A stretch of DNA of 64,000 nucleotides from LMUY01 sp964242215 (GCA_964242215.1 CAXTCJ010000010.1:32577-96576); one strand, 5' to 3'; positions 17,992-27,767 are shown, numbered from the stretch's first letter. Notes: generated by a model from the sequence alone, not told the origin. A program made the numbers and translations.

Positions 17992-18190
17992 TTGCATCAT
18001 CTGCCGCCGCAACGCCTCCGCCTTCTCCTTGGCGTCTTGCGCCGCCTCCGGTGTCGAAGACACCAGCGTCTGGGAGCGCAATAGCATCAGGTGCGCCGCC
18101 AGCACCAGCCATGCGCCCAGCGGGCCAGATCGCCGACCCCGTGGGAGGCCGCCATCGCGGTGCCAAGGGCCTCCGTGACCCGGCTGATCA
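17992..18190 (-). pseudogene. ScpA-like protein remnant, frameshifted
   Basis: Fragment resembling plasmid/phage-encoded relatives of the segregation and condensation protein ScpA: MAASHGVGDLARW in one frame continues as AWLVLAAHLMLLRSQTLVS and a helical Ala/Glu-rich stretch in the next frame. A one-base shift at about 18110 joins them. It is fused head to tail with the HNH remnant, so two unrelated fragments have been joined here. Confidence 0.4.
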
Positions 18191-18194
18191 TTAG

Positions 18195-18832
18195 CTAGCG
18201 GCCGGCCTCCGCACCTGCCCCCTTTGACCCCAAACTCTGCGGGGTTGCGGTCGAGGCCCCGTACGAGCTGCACGTGCAGACAGCCGAACCCCAGTCGCCT
18301 CCCTGCGCCAAGTAGTACCTATAACCGAGCTGGGCGCGCATCAATACGCCGAACATGCGCGCGGTCGAGCGGGCACCAAGCAAGGAACCGGGGCGCCCCG
18401 AATACCCGAATCCCGGCAAGGACGGTATGACGAGATCAAACGCATTGGCCGAGCGACCGCCATAGCGGCTCGGAAACACCAGCCGCTCGATCGTCTGCCA
18501 GAACTCGAAGACAGACCCGGGCCAACCATGAACCAACAGCAGTGGCCGCTTTCCTTGCGCCTCGCCTACGACATGTAAGAAATGAACGTCGACGCCGTCG
18601 ATCCGCGTCAGGAACTGCGGATATCTGTTGAGATCCTCGACTGCGGCCGCGAAATCGTAACCATCCACCCAGTGGCGGCAAACGCGACGCAGGATGCCGG
18701 GTGAACAGCCGAATTGCCAGTCATCCGCCCCGGAAGGGGAGGACGGGAACTTGAACGCTCGAACCTGGGTGCGGAGATGTCCAACTCCCGGTCGGGCCAT
18801 TCGACCTTGCATTCCTCAATCCCTGTCGCCAT
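18195..18832 (-). pseudogene. Epoxide hydrolase, N-terminal part only
   Basis: Start of an epoxide hydrolase of the EHN/alpha-beta-hydrolase family. ATG at 18832 has an AGGAGG ribosome-binding site, but the continuing family match (WVDGYDFAAAVEDLNRYPQF, oxyanion HGWPGS, nucleophile motif QGGDWGS) is in another frame that is open from 18812, so a frameshift lies between. Similarity stops at about 18285, right after the nucleophile Asp, where non-homologous island DNA with a 27-bp repeat begins. It would have been the last gene of the transporter/oxidoreductase operon upstream. A C-terminal epoxide hydrolase fragment is found at 55083-55204. Confidence 0.7.
18226..18252 (+). repeat. 27-bp dispersed repeat, copy 2
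   Basis: Two mismatches relative to copy 1 (10821-10847), same orientation. It sits about 35 nt inside the island from the point where the epoxide hydrolase is broken, so copies 1 and 2 bracket the amidoligase/McrBC island. Confidence 0.7.
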
Positions 18833-18903
18833 CACCTTGCCTCCCTCCTATCCCGCACTGGGCCGCGCACGGTGCGCACTCTGGTGTCAGGATCGATGCA
18901 CGA

Positions 18904-19731
18904 TCAGGCCGCCCTTTTCCGACCAATAAACCGTAAGTGCGGAATCAAGCCGTTCGGACGCAACACCATCACGACAGCGAGTAGCAGTCCAAACAGTGCG
19001 AGCCGGTACCCCTGTGAGAAGCGAAGCGCCTCCGGCAGTGCCCCTAGGGCGAACACACCGAGCAAGGCTCCCGCCCAGGAGTCGATGCCGCCGATCGCTA
19101 GATACACCAGGAAAAAGAGCGACCGGTCCAGGGAGAACTCGCTCGGCTTGATGACGCCCAGGTAGTGCGCCCAGAGAGCTCCCGCGAGACCGGCGATACC
19201 GCACCCCAACGCGAATGCCGAGACGTGGATCAGCCCGGGGTTGATGCCAAGTGCCTGCGCCGCCAGTTCCGAACTCCGCACAGCACGCAGGCATCGCCCG
19301 AAGGGTGAGTGCTCGATCGCAATGTTCAAGGCGACAACGGCGCAGAGCACGATGGCAACGATGGTCAGATCGACGTCGAGTGGCACGCCGTAGAGCCCCG
19401 TCGCGCCGCCGAGATCCTCCAGGTTCGACACGACCCCGGACAGCATCATGGAAAATGCCAGGGTCGCCACCGCAAAGAACCAGTGGGTGAGCCGCCCCGC
19501 CAGCAGGGCAAACACCCCACCAGCGAGCCCGGCGACCACCGCCCCGATCACGATCGACAGCCAGGAGGGGTAATCCTGGATAGAGACGACGGCAGCGGCG
19601 TAGGCGCCGATCCCAAAAAACGCGGCATGACCGATAGAGAGCCGGCCGCTGCTAACGACGAGGAAGAGCCCCTGGACCGCGATTGCATCGATGAGGATCG
19701 GAATTGCAATCGATTCCCAATAACCCGTCAT
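18904..19731 (-). CDS. Branched-chain amino acid-type ABC permease, LivM-like
   Basis: 275 residues, about eight membrane segments. LivM-type inner-membrane permease: the family landmark SSGRLSIGHAAFFGIGAYAA is at residues 27-46 and GLYGVPLDVD follows; the C-terminal ALGALPEALRF region also fits. Start ATG 19731 overlaps the LivH-like stop by 4 nt. Acts with the LivH homologue and the divergently encoded ATPases and binding protein. Confidence 0.9.
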   Translation of the reverse strand: MTGYWESIAIPILIDAIAVQGLFLVVSSGRLSIGHAAFFGIGAYAAAVVSIQDYPSWLSIVIGAVVAGLAGGVFALLAGRLTHWFFAVATLAFSMMLSGVVSNLEDLGGATGLYGVPLDVDLTIVAIVLCAVVALNIAIEHSPFGRCLRAVRSSELAAQALGINPGLIHVSAFALGCGIAGLAGALWAHYLGVIKPSEFSLDRSLFFLVYLAIGGIDSWAGALLGVFALGALPEALRFSQGYRLALFGLLLAVVMVLRPNGLIPHLRFIGRKRAA

Positions 19732-20618
19732 GGCCGTCCCTCACGAGAGGCCGCCGTGAACAAGCCACGCGGCCGGATGACGAGGATGACGCATAGCAAT
19801 CCGAAGCTCACAACGGTGCTGTACGCTGATGAGATGTAGCCGACTGTCATTGACTCGGCGATGCCGAGGATCAGCCCGGCGGCCAGCGCACCACCAAGGC
19901 TGGTCACACCGCCTATAATGACGACGATCAGGCCCTTGAGGCCGTACTCCATGCCCATGAACGGCGACACCGCGTTGTTCCCCGCGGCAAACAGGAATCC
20001 GGCCAAGGCGCCGAGCAGCGTCGCCACGATCATTGTCAGCAGGATCGTACTGCGGACAGAGATGCCCTGTGCTTCCGCCACTACCCGGTTTTCTGCCACA
20101 GCCCGCATGGCACGGCCGAACGAGCTGCGGATCACCAGCCACCGGAGTGCCACGACAGCGACAGCGACACAGATCATGGAAATGACCTGCATCGGCACCA
20201 ACGCGACACCACCCCATCGCCACACGTCCCGCGGCACGGCAATCGGGAAGGAAAGGGACTCGGCGCCGAATACCTTAGCGAGGATGTTTTCGATGAATAG
20301 CGAGATGCCGAAGCTTGCGATGAACGGCGCCAGAAAACTGCCCTCCTTGCCGGGTCGCAGGAAGGGCCGGATTGCGCTGGCATAAATCGCGGCGGCGATC
20401 AGCACTGTCAAGATCAGCGCCGCGACGAAAGCGGCGGCGGCCGGTACGTCCTGGTTGATCAGCAGCGCCATAAGAAAGGGCGGCAGCATGATCGATTCGG
20501 CGTGCGCGATGTTCAGTACGTTCGCGATGCCGAAGATCAGCACGAACCCGAGCGCCACGAGCGCGTAGGTCCCGCCGACGGCCAAACCGGTGATTAGCTG
20601 CTGGGCGAAGAACTGCAT
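19728..20618 (-). CDS. Branched-chain amino acid-type ABC permease, LivH-like
   Basis: 296 residues. LivH-type permease with GLAVGGTYALVALGFVLIFG at the N-terminus, NVLNIAHAESIMLPPF, and the C-terminal GGVTSLGGALAAGLILGIAE. Lies 15 nt after the GMC oxidoreductase stop. Substrate is unlikely to be limited to amino acids: the locus codes for an oxidoreductase, a CoA ligase and a citryl-CoA lyase-like protein. Confidence 0.9.
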   Translation of the reverse strand: MQFFAQQLITGLAVGGTYALVALGFVLIFGIANVLNIAHAESIMLPPFLMALLINQDVPAAAAFVAALILTVLIAAAIYASAIRPFLRPGKEGSFLAPFIASFGISLFIENILAKVFGAESLSFPIAVPRDVWRWGGVALVPMQVISMICVAVAVVALRWLVIRSSFGRAMRAVAENRVVAEAQGISVRSTILLTMIVATLLGALAGFLFAAGNNAVSPFMGMEYGLKGLIVVIIGGVTSLGGALAAGLILGIAESMTVGYISSAYSTVVSFGLLCVILVIRPRGLFTAASREGRP

Positions 20619-20633
20619 GACTGGGTACCGCGG

Positions 20634-22256
20634 TCAGCGCGCGTTGTGGGGAATGAGGTCGGCGGCCTTCCCGGCGACTGCGATCGTCGCCGCACAGGTG
20701 TTCGCGGACGGGATCGTCGGCATGATCGAGGCATCGATGACTCGCAGCCCATCGATGCCGTGCACCCGGAGGTCCGAACCGACCACGGCCGTGGGGTCGC
20801 TCGCCGGACCCATCTTGCACGTCCCCGTCACGTGATAGCCGGTCGTGCCGTATTGGCGTGCGAAGTCAAGGATCTCGTCATCCGTCGTCACGTCCGGCCC
20901 CGGCAGCAGCTCGGCCGAAAGGAGCTCGCGAACCGGCGACATGGTGAAGACCCGGCGCGCCCATTTCAGCGCCTCGACCGTGACCCAGCGGTCCGTCTCG
21001 TGGTCGAGATAGTTCGGGGAGATCACCGGCTGAGTACGAAAATCAGCGTTGCTGATACGCACATGGCCATGGCTCTCCGGCCGCAGTTGCCAGGCGCCGC
21101 AAGTCATGCCGGGTTCGGAGTCGATGTGTCCGATCACGCCCAGCTTGTAGCTCGCGGGCATGAACGACAGCGCAAAATCGGGCGAAGGCAATTCGGACCG
21201 CGTCTTCCAGAAGCCATAGACCAGGATCGGCGTGATGGCCATGACGCTTGGCCGGTTGGTGAGCCAGGCCACAATCTGCTTGGCCAGTGGCAGCCCGCGG
21301 ACCTTGCTGTTGATGCTGTCGACGCCGGGGCGCGCCCGCACCACCAAGCGTGGGCAGAAATGGTCGTGCAGGTTCTCGCCCACGCCCTCGAGCGCGTGCG
21401 CGACCGCGATCCCCTTGTCGCGCAGCAGAGGCGCCGGGCCGATCCCCGAGAGCTGCAGAAGCTTCGGGCTGTGGATCGCGCCGGCGCAGACCAGCACCTC
21501 GCGATGCGCCACGACGGAGACCGGGGTGTCGGATCCGGCCAGGTGATACGTCACGCCCGTCGCGCGGCGGTCGGTCATCTTGATCCTGCTCACCGCTGCG
21601 TCCGTGACCACGCGGATGCGGCCGGTGGACATCGCGGGGGCCAGATATGCCCGGGCCGTGCTCCAGCGCCGACCACCCTCGATGGCCCCCTGGCAATAGC
21701 CGATGCCGGCCTGGGTGGAGCCGTTGTAATCGACTGTCCGCGGGATGCCTGCCGCTTCGGCCGAAGCGATGAAGGCGTCGCAAAGCTCGTCGCGCCAAGC
21801 TGTTTCGGTCACCCCGACCGGCCCCTTGCGCCCACGGAACGCGTCGTCCCCGGTCCCGGAATAGTGCTCGCTGTCGCGGAAATACGGCAGCAGGTCGGCA
21901 TAGCTCCAGCCAGGATTGCCCAGTGCCTCCCAGGTATCGAAGTCGAGCGCCTGGCCGCGGCTGTACACGGCGCCGTTCACCGTGCTGGAACCGCCAAGCG
22001 TTCGCCCCTGCACGAGCGGGGTCGAGCGCCCGTTCGTACCCGGCGACCCCTCCATGGTAAGCTGCCAGCTATATGTCGGGTCGCGAAGCAGCTTGGTGAA
22101 CCCGGCGGGAATGCGCGTCCAGAAGCTCTTGTCTGGCGGACCCGCTTCGATGACGCACACGGTCTGGCCGCGCGTGCTCAAGCGGTTTGCCAGCACGCAG
22201 CCGGCTGTTCCCCCGCCCACGATGACGTAGTCGAACCGTTCCACGTCAGACGTCAA
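20634..22256 (-). CDS. GMC family FAD-dependent oxidoreductase (choline dehydrogenase-like)
   Basis: 540 residues. Oxidises an alcohol with FAD. ADP-binding motif DYVIVGGGTAGCVLANRLS at residues 8-27, GMC signature region LGGSSTVNGAVYSRG, second signature GAIHSPKLLQLSGIGP, and the catalytic His region TTGYHVTGTCKMG near the C-terminus. First gene of the minus-strand operon, divergent from the binding-protein operon; the 212-nt interval carries two LacI-type operator candidates. Likely oxidises the imported substrate or a derivative. Confidence 0.9.
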   Translation of the reverse strand: MTSDVERFDYVIVGGGTAGCVLANRLSTRGQTVCVIEAGPPDKSFWTRIPAGFTKLLRDPTYSWQLTMEGSPGTNGRSTPLVQGRTLGGSSTVNGAVYSRGQALDFDTWEALGNPGWSYADLLPYFRDSEHYSGTGDDAFRGRKGPVGVTETAWRDELCDAFIASAEAAGIPRTVDYNGSTQAGIGYCQGAIEGGRRWSTARAYLAPAMSTGRIRVVTDAAVSRIKMTDRRATGVTYHLAGSDTPVSVVAHREVLVCAGAIHSPKLLQLSGIGPAPLLRDKGIAVAHALEGVGENLHDHFCPRLVVRARPGVDSINSKVRGLPLAKQIVAWLTNRPSVMAITPILVYGFWKTRSELPSPDFALSFMPASYKLGVIGHIDSEPGMTCGAWQLRPESHGHVRISNADFRTQPVISPNYLDHETDRWVTVEALKWARRVFTMSPVRELLSAELLPGPDVTTDDEILDFARQYGTTGYHVTGTCKMGPASDPTAVVGSDLRVHGIDGLRVIDASIMPTIPSANTCAATIAVAGKAADLIPHNAR

Positions 22257-22309
22257 ACGACGTGGGCTGGATTCAGTGCAAGGCAGCAGATCATGCCCCG
22301 CCGTTTATA

Positions 22310-22319
22310 GAAACGTTCC
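22310..22319. promoter_or_regulatory. LacI-type operator candidate
   Basis: GAAACGTTCC with a central CG, the hallmark of LacI/GalR operators, 53 nt upstream of the GMC oxidoreductase start. Resembles the sites at 22365-22377 and 27817-27830. Confidence 0.45.
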
Positions 22320-22364
22320 ATACGCCCCCTCCTCAATCTTGCTTGTTATATCGACTATAGACTC

Positions 22365-22377
22365 GGAAATCGTTTCC
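22365..22377. promoter_or_regulatory. LacI-type operator candidate
   Basis: Palindrome GGAAATCGTTTCC in the divergent promoter region between the GMC oxidoreductase and the binding-protein gene, 46 nt from the site at 22310, so both sites could be bridged by a tetramer or serve the two promoters separately. Confidence 0.5.
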
Positions 22378-22468
22378 ACAATAGTTTGTGGCCAATGAGG
22401 TGCATGCCGCAGTCGCGGTTCGCATCCCGGGCAAGAAGAAGAACTCGAACGGTCTGGAGCAAACGGGA

Positions 22469-23632
22469 ATGGCAACGAAGATCGGTAAAAGGACACTCGG
22501 CGCGCTGGCCGCCGCGAGCATCACCGCCCTCGCCTTGCACGCGCCCGTCGCGCATGCGGAGACGCCGAAGGTCAAGATCGGTGGCATAGAGCTGCTGTCC
22601 GGCAAGTATGGCACGTACGGCCAGCAAGTGGCCCGCGGTATGGAGATCGCCGCAAAGGAGGTCAACGACACCGGGGGGCTTCCGGGCGGTGCGCAGATCG
22701 AATTGGACATCCAGGATTCTGGCTCCGATTCGGCCCAGGCGATCAGCCTGTTGCGCCGGTTCTCCGGGTCGTCCGACGTCATGGCCATCGTCGGCCCCGT
22801 CGGCACGCCAGATCTGCTCGCGATCATGCCGCTGTCCCCGCAGGCCGGGCTGCCGATCGTCAGCGTCGCGTCCTCGACGGATTTCCCGCCGAACCGCTTC
22901 GGCAAATGGCTCGTCCGCGTCAGCCTGCGAGAGACGCCGGACGTCATCAAGGCCGTGCTCGATCGCGTCGGGAAGGCGCGCAACATCCATACCGTCGGCC
23001 TGCTGCAAGACCGCTCCAACGACTTTGCGCAGGCGGAGGCCAATACCGTCCGCAAGGTCCTCGCGACCGGCGACATGAAGCTGGTCGGCGACGAGGCCTT
23101 CGCCAATGGCGACAAGGATTTCGCCGCAATCCTCGACAAGGTGACGCGCGACAAGCCGGATGCACTCTGGCTGGCCGGCTTCGTCAACGAGGTCTCCCTG
23201 ATCATGCAGCAAGCCCGCGCCCGGGGCTACAAAGGGCTGTTCGTCGGCGGCGGCGGCCTGACCGATCCGACGATCGCCAAGCTGGCACAATCCGCGGCGA
23301 CAGGGACGATCACCTTTCTGCCGTTCAACAGCGCGTCGGATGCGCCTCCTACCCGCAAGCTCGTTGCCGGGTTTAAGGCCGCGGGCGGCCAGGGCGACGT
23401 GCCGACCTACACAGCCTATGGCTACGACGCCGTGATACTGCTCGCCGATGCGGCGAAGACGGCGGGCAGCACCGATCGCACCAAACTCATGGACGCGCTC
23501 GGCAGCACGAAGGACCTGCAGCTCACGACCGGCACGTACACTTTTGCCGGCAAAGGCGACAACGTAGCGCCGGCTACGCCCTTCCTGGTGGAGATCGGAC
23601 CGACCGGTTCCTTCGTGCCACTGCAGGAGTAG
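22469..23632 (+). CDS. Branched-chain amino acid-type ABC substrate-binding protein
   Basis: 387 residues from the ATG at 22469; an in-frame GTG at 22388 would add 27 residues without a signal-peptide character, whereas the 22469 start gives a classical signal peptide (MATKIGKRTLGALAAASI, cleavage after HAPVAHAE). Periplasmic LivJ/LivK-type protein with VKIGGIELLSGKYGTYGQQ at the mature N-terminus. First gene of the plus-strand operon that continues with two ATPases and a CoA ligase. Confidence 0.9.
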   Translation: MATKIGKRTLGALAAASITALALHAPVAHAETPKVKIGGIELLSGKYGTYGQQVARGMEIAAKEVNDTGGLPGGAQIELDIQDSGSDSAQAISLLRRFSGSSDVMAIVGPVGTPDLLAIMPLSPQAGLPIVSVASSTDFPPNRFGKWLVRVSLRETPDVIKAVLDRVGKARNIHTVGLLQDRSNDFAQAEANTVRKVLATGDMKLVGDEAFANGDKDFAAILDKVTRDKPDALWLAGFVNEVSLIMQQARARGYKGLFVGGGGLTDPTIAKLAQSAATGTITFLPFNSASDAPPTRKLVAGFKAAGGQGDVPTYTAYGYDAVILLADAAKTAGSTDRTKLMDALGSTKDLQLTTGTYTFAGKGDNVAPATPFLVEIGPTGSFVPLQE

Positions 23633-23637
23633 CGGCG

Positions 23638-24387
23638 ATGGAGTCGGTGCTCACGCTGAGTGACATCCGGATGAGCTTCGGCGGCGTCACCGTCATCGAT
23701 GGGCTGAGCCTCGATGTCTATCGCGGCGAGGTCCATGGCCTGATCGGCCCCAACGGCGCGGGCAAGACCACGGCCATCAACATCGCAACCGGCATCTACG
23801 TCCCGCGCCACGGCAAGGTGCTGATCGAGGGGCGGGAGGTGACGGCGATGCCGCCGCACCGCCGCTCACGCCAGGGTCTGTCCCGCACGTTCCAGGGGGG
23901 CCGGCCGTTCGGCGCGATGACGGTGCGTGAGAACGTGCAGACGGCGCTGGAACGCCGCCGACGCTGCCTCCCCGCCCGCTCCGGCACCGCCGCACCGCCG
24001 CTCGACGCCGAGCGGCTGCTGGCGGAGATCGGCATCCTGGAGATCGCGAATTTGCCTGCTGCCACCCTGCCTTACGGCAAGCAGAAGCAGCTCGAGATCG
24101 CGCGCGCGCTGGCATTTGCGACGAGCTGCCTACTGCTTGACGAGCCGACGGCCGGGTTGAGCAGCGGCGAGATCGACCTCGTCCTGCAGGTGATCACCCG
24201 ACACCGGGAGCGGCTCGGCATCCTGCTGATCGAGCACGACATGGATGTCGTGATGTCGTTGTGCGACCGTATCACCGTGCTGGACGCCGGGCGGTGGCTG
24301 ACCACCGGCACACCGGCCGAGGTGCAGCGCAATCCGGACGTCGTGAGCGCCTATCTGGGCCCGGCGAACGAGGCACATCCATGCTGA
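23638..24387 (+). CDS. Branched-chain amino acid-type ABC ATPase, LivG-like
   Basis: 249 residues. Walker A GPNGAGKTTAINIATGIY, LivG-style degenerate signature LPYGKQKQLEIARAL, Walker B CLLLDEPTAGLSSGEI and H-loop LIEHDMDVVM. Begins 5 nt after the binding-protein stop and overlaps the following ATPase by 7 nt. Energises the permease pair encoded on the opposite strand. Confidence 0.9.
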   Translation: MESVLTLSDIRMSFGGVTVIDGLSLDVYRGEVHGLIGPNGAGKTTAINIATGIYVPRHGKVLIEGREVTAMPPHRRSRQGLSRTFQGGRPFGAMTVRENVQTALERRRRCLPARSGTAAPPLDAERLLAEIGILEIANLPAATLPYGKQKQLEIARALAFATSCLLLDEPTAGLSSGEIDLVLQVITRHRERLGILLIEHDMDVVMSLCDRITVLDAGRWLTTGTPAEVQRNPDVVSAYLGPANEAHPC

Positions 24388-25151
24388 GCATCGACGCCCT
24401 GACGGCCTCCTACGGCCGCGCAGCGGTGCTGCACGGGATTTCGCTTCACGTCGAACCGGGCGAGGTCTGCGCCGTCCTGGGCGCGAACGGGGCGGGTAAG
24501 ACGACGCTGCTGCGATCGATCATGGGGCTCCTCCCGGCGACACCTCAGGGGCAAATCCAAGGGCCGGCCGGGCTGCGGCTGACAGGGCTGCCAACCTACC
24601 GAATCGCGCGGAGCGGCGTTGCGTATGTGCCCGAAGGCCGCGGCATCCTGAACTCGCTCACCGTGCTCGAGAACCTGCAACTCGGCGAGGCCCTGCTCCT
24701 GCGGCGCGACCCGTCCGCGCGCAGCGGCGCGGCGATGGGCGCCGTGCTGGACCGCTTCCCGATCCTGCGTGAGAAGTGCCACATCCACGCGGGCTTGCTC
24801 AGCGGCGGTCAGCAGCAGATGCTCGCGATCGGCCGTGCGCTGCTGCCGGGACCAAAGGCGCTGCTGCTAGATGAGCCTTCGCTTGGCCTGGCGCCTCTGA
24901 TCCGGGGCGAGATTGCAGCGCTGCTTCGGGAGATTGCGGACCGGGATAGCGTCGCCGTGCTGGTGGCAGAGCAGGACATCACCCTCGCGCAACGTTGCGC
25001 CGACCGTGCTTACGTGCTGCGCCAGGGCAGCGTCGTGTGCGAACTCGCCGGGTCGGGCTTGCACGATCGCAACGCCCTGCGGGCGCTCTATCTCGGACCC
25101 GGCGTCTCCGCGCGGCCGCGCCCCGAACCGCTCTCCGCGCATACTCTCTGA
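24381..25151 (+). CDS. Branched-chain amino acid-type ABC ATPase, LivF-like
   Basis: 256 residues from ATG 24381, which overlaps the LivG-like stop. Walker A GANGAGKTTLLRSIMGLLPA, signature LLSGGQQQMLAIGRALL, Walker B LLLDEPSLGLAPLI. A longer frame reaching back to 24261 would overlap the previous gene by over 120 nt and is rejected. Second ATPase of the importer. Confidence 0.9.
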   Translation: MLSIDALTASYGRAAVLHGISLHVEPGEVCAVLGANGAGKTTLLRSIMGLLPATPQGQIQGPAGLRLTGLPTYRIARSGVAYVPEGRGILNSLTVLENLQLGEALLLRRDPSARSGAAMGAVLDRFPILREKCHIHAGLLSGGQQQMLAIGRALLPGPKALLLDEPSLGLAPLIRGEIAALLREIADRDSVAVLVAEQDITLAQRCADRAYVLRQGSVVCELAGSGLHDRNALRALYLGPGVSARPRPEPLSAHTL

Positions 25152-25161
25152 CAGGTCTCAA

Positions 25162-26718
25162 ATGCAACTCATCGATTTTTTCGAACGTGGTGCAAGCTAT
25201 GGCGGCGATGCGCCCTGCCTCGTGGAACCGGAGGGCGAGGTGCTCAGCTACGCACAGGTCGCTGCCCTCACACACCGCCTGGCCAACGGGCTGCACAAAG
25301 CCGGAGTGGCGCGCGACAGCAAGGTGGGGCTGCTCAGCCTAAATCACCTGTTCACCATGGTGGCGATCCTCGGCATCATCCGGTCCGACGGAATCTGGCT
25401 GCCGGTGAACGCGCGCAACGCCGCGGCCGAGAACGCCAATATCCTGGCGCAAGGCGGGTGCGAGTTCCTGTTTATCCACAGTGCCTTCGGTGACCAACTC
25501 GATCTGCTGCGTGCGGCGATGCCGGGGCTGAAGGGCATTGTCTGCATCGACCAGGCGCTCGGCGACATTCCCAGCCTGCGGGAGTGGGCCGCCACCCAGG
25601 ACGTCACGCCCACCCGCAGCGTGGACACCCCCGAGGACGTGGTCGCCATCCGGGGCACGGGCGGCACGACGGGGCTGCCTAAGGGCGTGATGGTCACCCA
25701 CCGGACCTACACGGCGATGCTGTCCAACTGGTTTGCCGCTATGCCGGTGGCGGGCCGCCCCGTGCACCTCGTGGTGGCGCCATTATCCCATGCGTCGAGT
25801 TGGGTCACGATCGCGACGCTCGCCTATGGCGGGATCAACATCATCCTGCCGACCACCGACCCGCTCGCGATCTTGAAGGCTATCGACCAGTACCGGGTCA
25901 CGCAGATCTTCCTGCCGCCAACGCTGATTTACAAGCTACTCGGGCGGCCGGAGATCCGGGAGTTCAACTATTCCTCGCTGCGGTATTTCATCTATTCGGC
26001 CGCACCGATGTCCACCGACCGGCTTGCCGAGGCACTCGACGTTTTCGGCCCCGTGATGGTGCAGTGCTATGGCCAAGCCGAGGCGCCGTTCATCTGCAGC
26101 TGCCTCAGCGCCCACGACCATGCCGAGATCCTGGCAGATCCCTCGCTCAACCACCGGCTGGCGAGTTGCGGCCGTGCCTCGCCCTTCATCCGAATGGGCA
26201 TCATGGGGCCAGATGGCACCCTGCTCGGCCCCGGTGAGCGTGGCGAGGTGGTGATCCAGGGCGACATCGTCATGAAGGGGTATTACCGCGATCCCGAGAA
26301 GACGGAAGACGCGCTTCGCCACGGCTGGCTGCACACCGGCGACATCGGGCAGGTCGATCAGGACGGCTATTGCTACATCGTAGACCGGCTGAAGGACCTC
26401 ATCGTTTCCGGCGGGTTCAACATCTCGCCGAGCGAAATCGAACAGGTGCTCTGGACGATTCCGGCGATCAGCGACTGCGCCGTCATCGGCGTGCCGGATC
26501 CGATCTGGGGCGAGGCCGTGAAGGCCATCGTCGAGCTGAAGCCCGGTGCCGCCTTCGACAGCGAGGCGGCCCTAGCCCTCTGCCGCGAACGGCTCGGCGG
26601 CATGAAGGTGCCAAAAACCATCGAGGTTTGGGATCAGCTCCCCCGCAGCACGGTGGGCAAGGTGCTGAAACGAGACATCCGCGAACGCTATTGGATCGAT
26701 CAGGCGAGGCGGGTGTGA
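25162..26718 (+). CDS. AMP-dependent acyl-CoA synthetase/ligase
   Basis: 518 residues. Adenylate-forming enzyme that activates a carboxylic acid to its CoA thioester with ATP. Motif A3 IRGTGGTTGLPKGVMVTH (one G in place of the usual S), A5-like VQCYGQAEAP, A7 GWLHTGDIGQVDQDGYCYIV and the C-terminal lysine region PRSTVGKVLKRDIRE are all present. Start at 25162 (MQLIDFFERGASYGG), 10 nt after the LivF-like stop; longer frames overlap that gene. The 3' end overlaps the convergent LacI-type regulator by 19 nt. Confidence 0.9.
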   Translation: MQLIDFFERGASYGGDAPCLVEPEGEVLSYAQVAALTHRLANGLHKAGVARDSKVGLLSLNHLFTMVAILGIIRSDGIWLPVNARNAAAENANILAQGGCEFLFIHSAFGDQLDLLRAAMPGLKGIVCIDQALGDIPSLREWAATQDVTPTRSVDTPEDVVAIRGTGGTTGLPKGVMVTHRTYTAMLSNWFAAMPVAGRPVHLVVAPLSHASSWVTIATLAYGGINIILPTTDPLAILKAIDQYRVTQIFLPPTLIYKLLGRPEIREFNYSSLRYFIYSAAPMSTDRLAEALDVFGPVMVQCYGQAEAPFICSCLSAHDHAEILADPSLNHRLASCGRASPFIRMGIMGPDGTLLGPGERGEVVIQGDIVMKGYYRDPEKTEDALRHGWLHTGDIGQVDQDGYCYIVDRLKDLIVSGGFNISPSEIEQVLWTIPAISDCAVIGVPDPIWGEAVKAIVELKPGAAFDSEAALALCRERLGGMKVPKTIEVWDQLPRSTVGKVLKRDIRERYWIDQARRV

Positions 26719-27767
26719 GCGCGGCGCTTTCGCTGGCCAGTCGTCAACAGGTTGCCTGCCGGCCCGCAGGTCTCGCCGATGATCAGGTCCCAAGGCACCA
26801 GCACCTCGCGCACCTCGCTTGCACCGTCGTGCACTCGATCCATCATCAGCCGCACGGCGGCCTCCGCGCTGCGTTCGAAATTGTAGCGCAGCGCCGTCAC
26901 CGGCGGATACATCAGGTCGAGCGTCTCGTAGGCGCCGATGCCGATAACCGACAGGTCCCGCGGGATCTCCAACCCGGCCTCGCGAGCGACATGCACCGCG
27001 CCCGACAGCAGACGCGTGCCCAGCGCCACGATGGCCGTGGGCGGCTGCTCGAGCGCCAACATCTTACGCATTGGCTGGCTCGAGGACTCCATCCAGGACT
27101 CCGGCATGAAGACCAGATCTTCGTCGAACCCAAGGCCAGCGGTCTCGAGCGCCTCTCGGTAGCCCGACAGCTTCTCGCGCCCGGGCCGCAACCGCGCAGT
27201 CGACACGAGCAGGGCAATCCGCGTGTGGCCGAGCGTGAACAGGTAGCTCATTGCTTGGCGGAGACCCGAGTGATGATCGATCTTCACGCTGTCGAACGAC
27301 GCCCCCATGTCGCGGTCGACGATGACAACCGGCAAGCCGCTCGCGGTGAATGGGCATTGCGCCGGGTCAGGGTATTCGTAGCCGGGCGATGCGATGATCC
27401 CATCGAGGCGGCGGTTCTTGAAGAAGGAGACCAACTCCCGGTCTCGCGGCTGGCGTTCAGAACTACCGATCAGCAGGGAGTAGCCTTCTGCCTGGATACG
27501 CCGCTCGACTTCGCTGAGGTGCAGCGCGAGGAATGGGTTGGCGATGTTTTGCAGCAGGTAGCCGATCGTCCGGCTGTGACCGGACCTCAGTTGGCGGGCG
27601 GCGAAGTCCGGTTCGTAGCCGAGGGCGGTCGCGGCGGTGGTGACCTGAGCACGGAGCTGTTCACTGGCATAGCCGCTGTTGTTCAGCACCCGCGAGACGC
27701 TGCCCACCGACACCCCGGCAGCCTTCGCAACGTCCCGGATGGAGGCCCGCTCACGTCTCGTCTTCAT
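26700..27767 (-). CDS. LacI family transcriptional regulator
   Basis: 355 residues from ATG 27767 (MKTRRERASIRDVAKAAG). N-terminal LacI helix-turn-helix with hinge: SIRDVAKAAGVSVGSVSRVL and NNSGYASEQLR, then a periplasmic-binding-protein-like effector domain (GYLLQNIANPFLALHLSEVE). A start 13 codons upstream is possible but adds no domain. Candidate operators with a central CG occur just upstream of it (27817-27830) and in the divergent GMC/binding-protein interval, indicating autoregulation and control of the whole locus. Confidence 0.9.
   Translation of the reverse strand: MKTRRERASIRDVAKAAGVSVGSVSRVLNNSGYASEQLRAQVTTAATALGYEPDFAARQLRSGHSRTIGYLLQNIANPFLALHLSEVERRIQAEGYSLLIGSSERQPRDRELVSFFKNRRLDGIIASPGYEYPDPAQCPFTASGLPVVIVDRDMGASFDSVKIDHHSGLRQAMSYLFTLGHTRIALLVSTARLRPGREKLSGYREALETAGLGFDEDLVFMPESWMESSSQPMRKMLALEQPPTAIVALGTRLLSGAVHVAREAGLEIPRDLSVIGIGAYETLDLMYPPVTALRYNFERSAEAAVRLMMDRVHDGASEVREVLVPWDLIIGETCGPAGNLLTTGQRKRRAHTRLA

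Noticed and set aside
20646..22310. 554-codon plus-strand frame opposite the GMC oxidoreductase
   Set aside because: Antisense shadow of a gene with all family motifs; His/Arg/Gly-rich translation.
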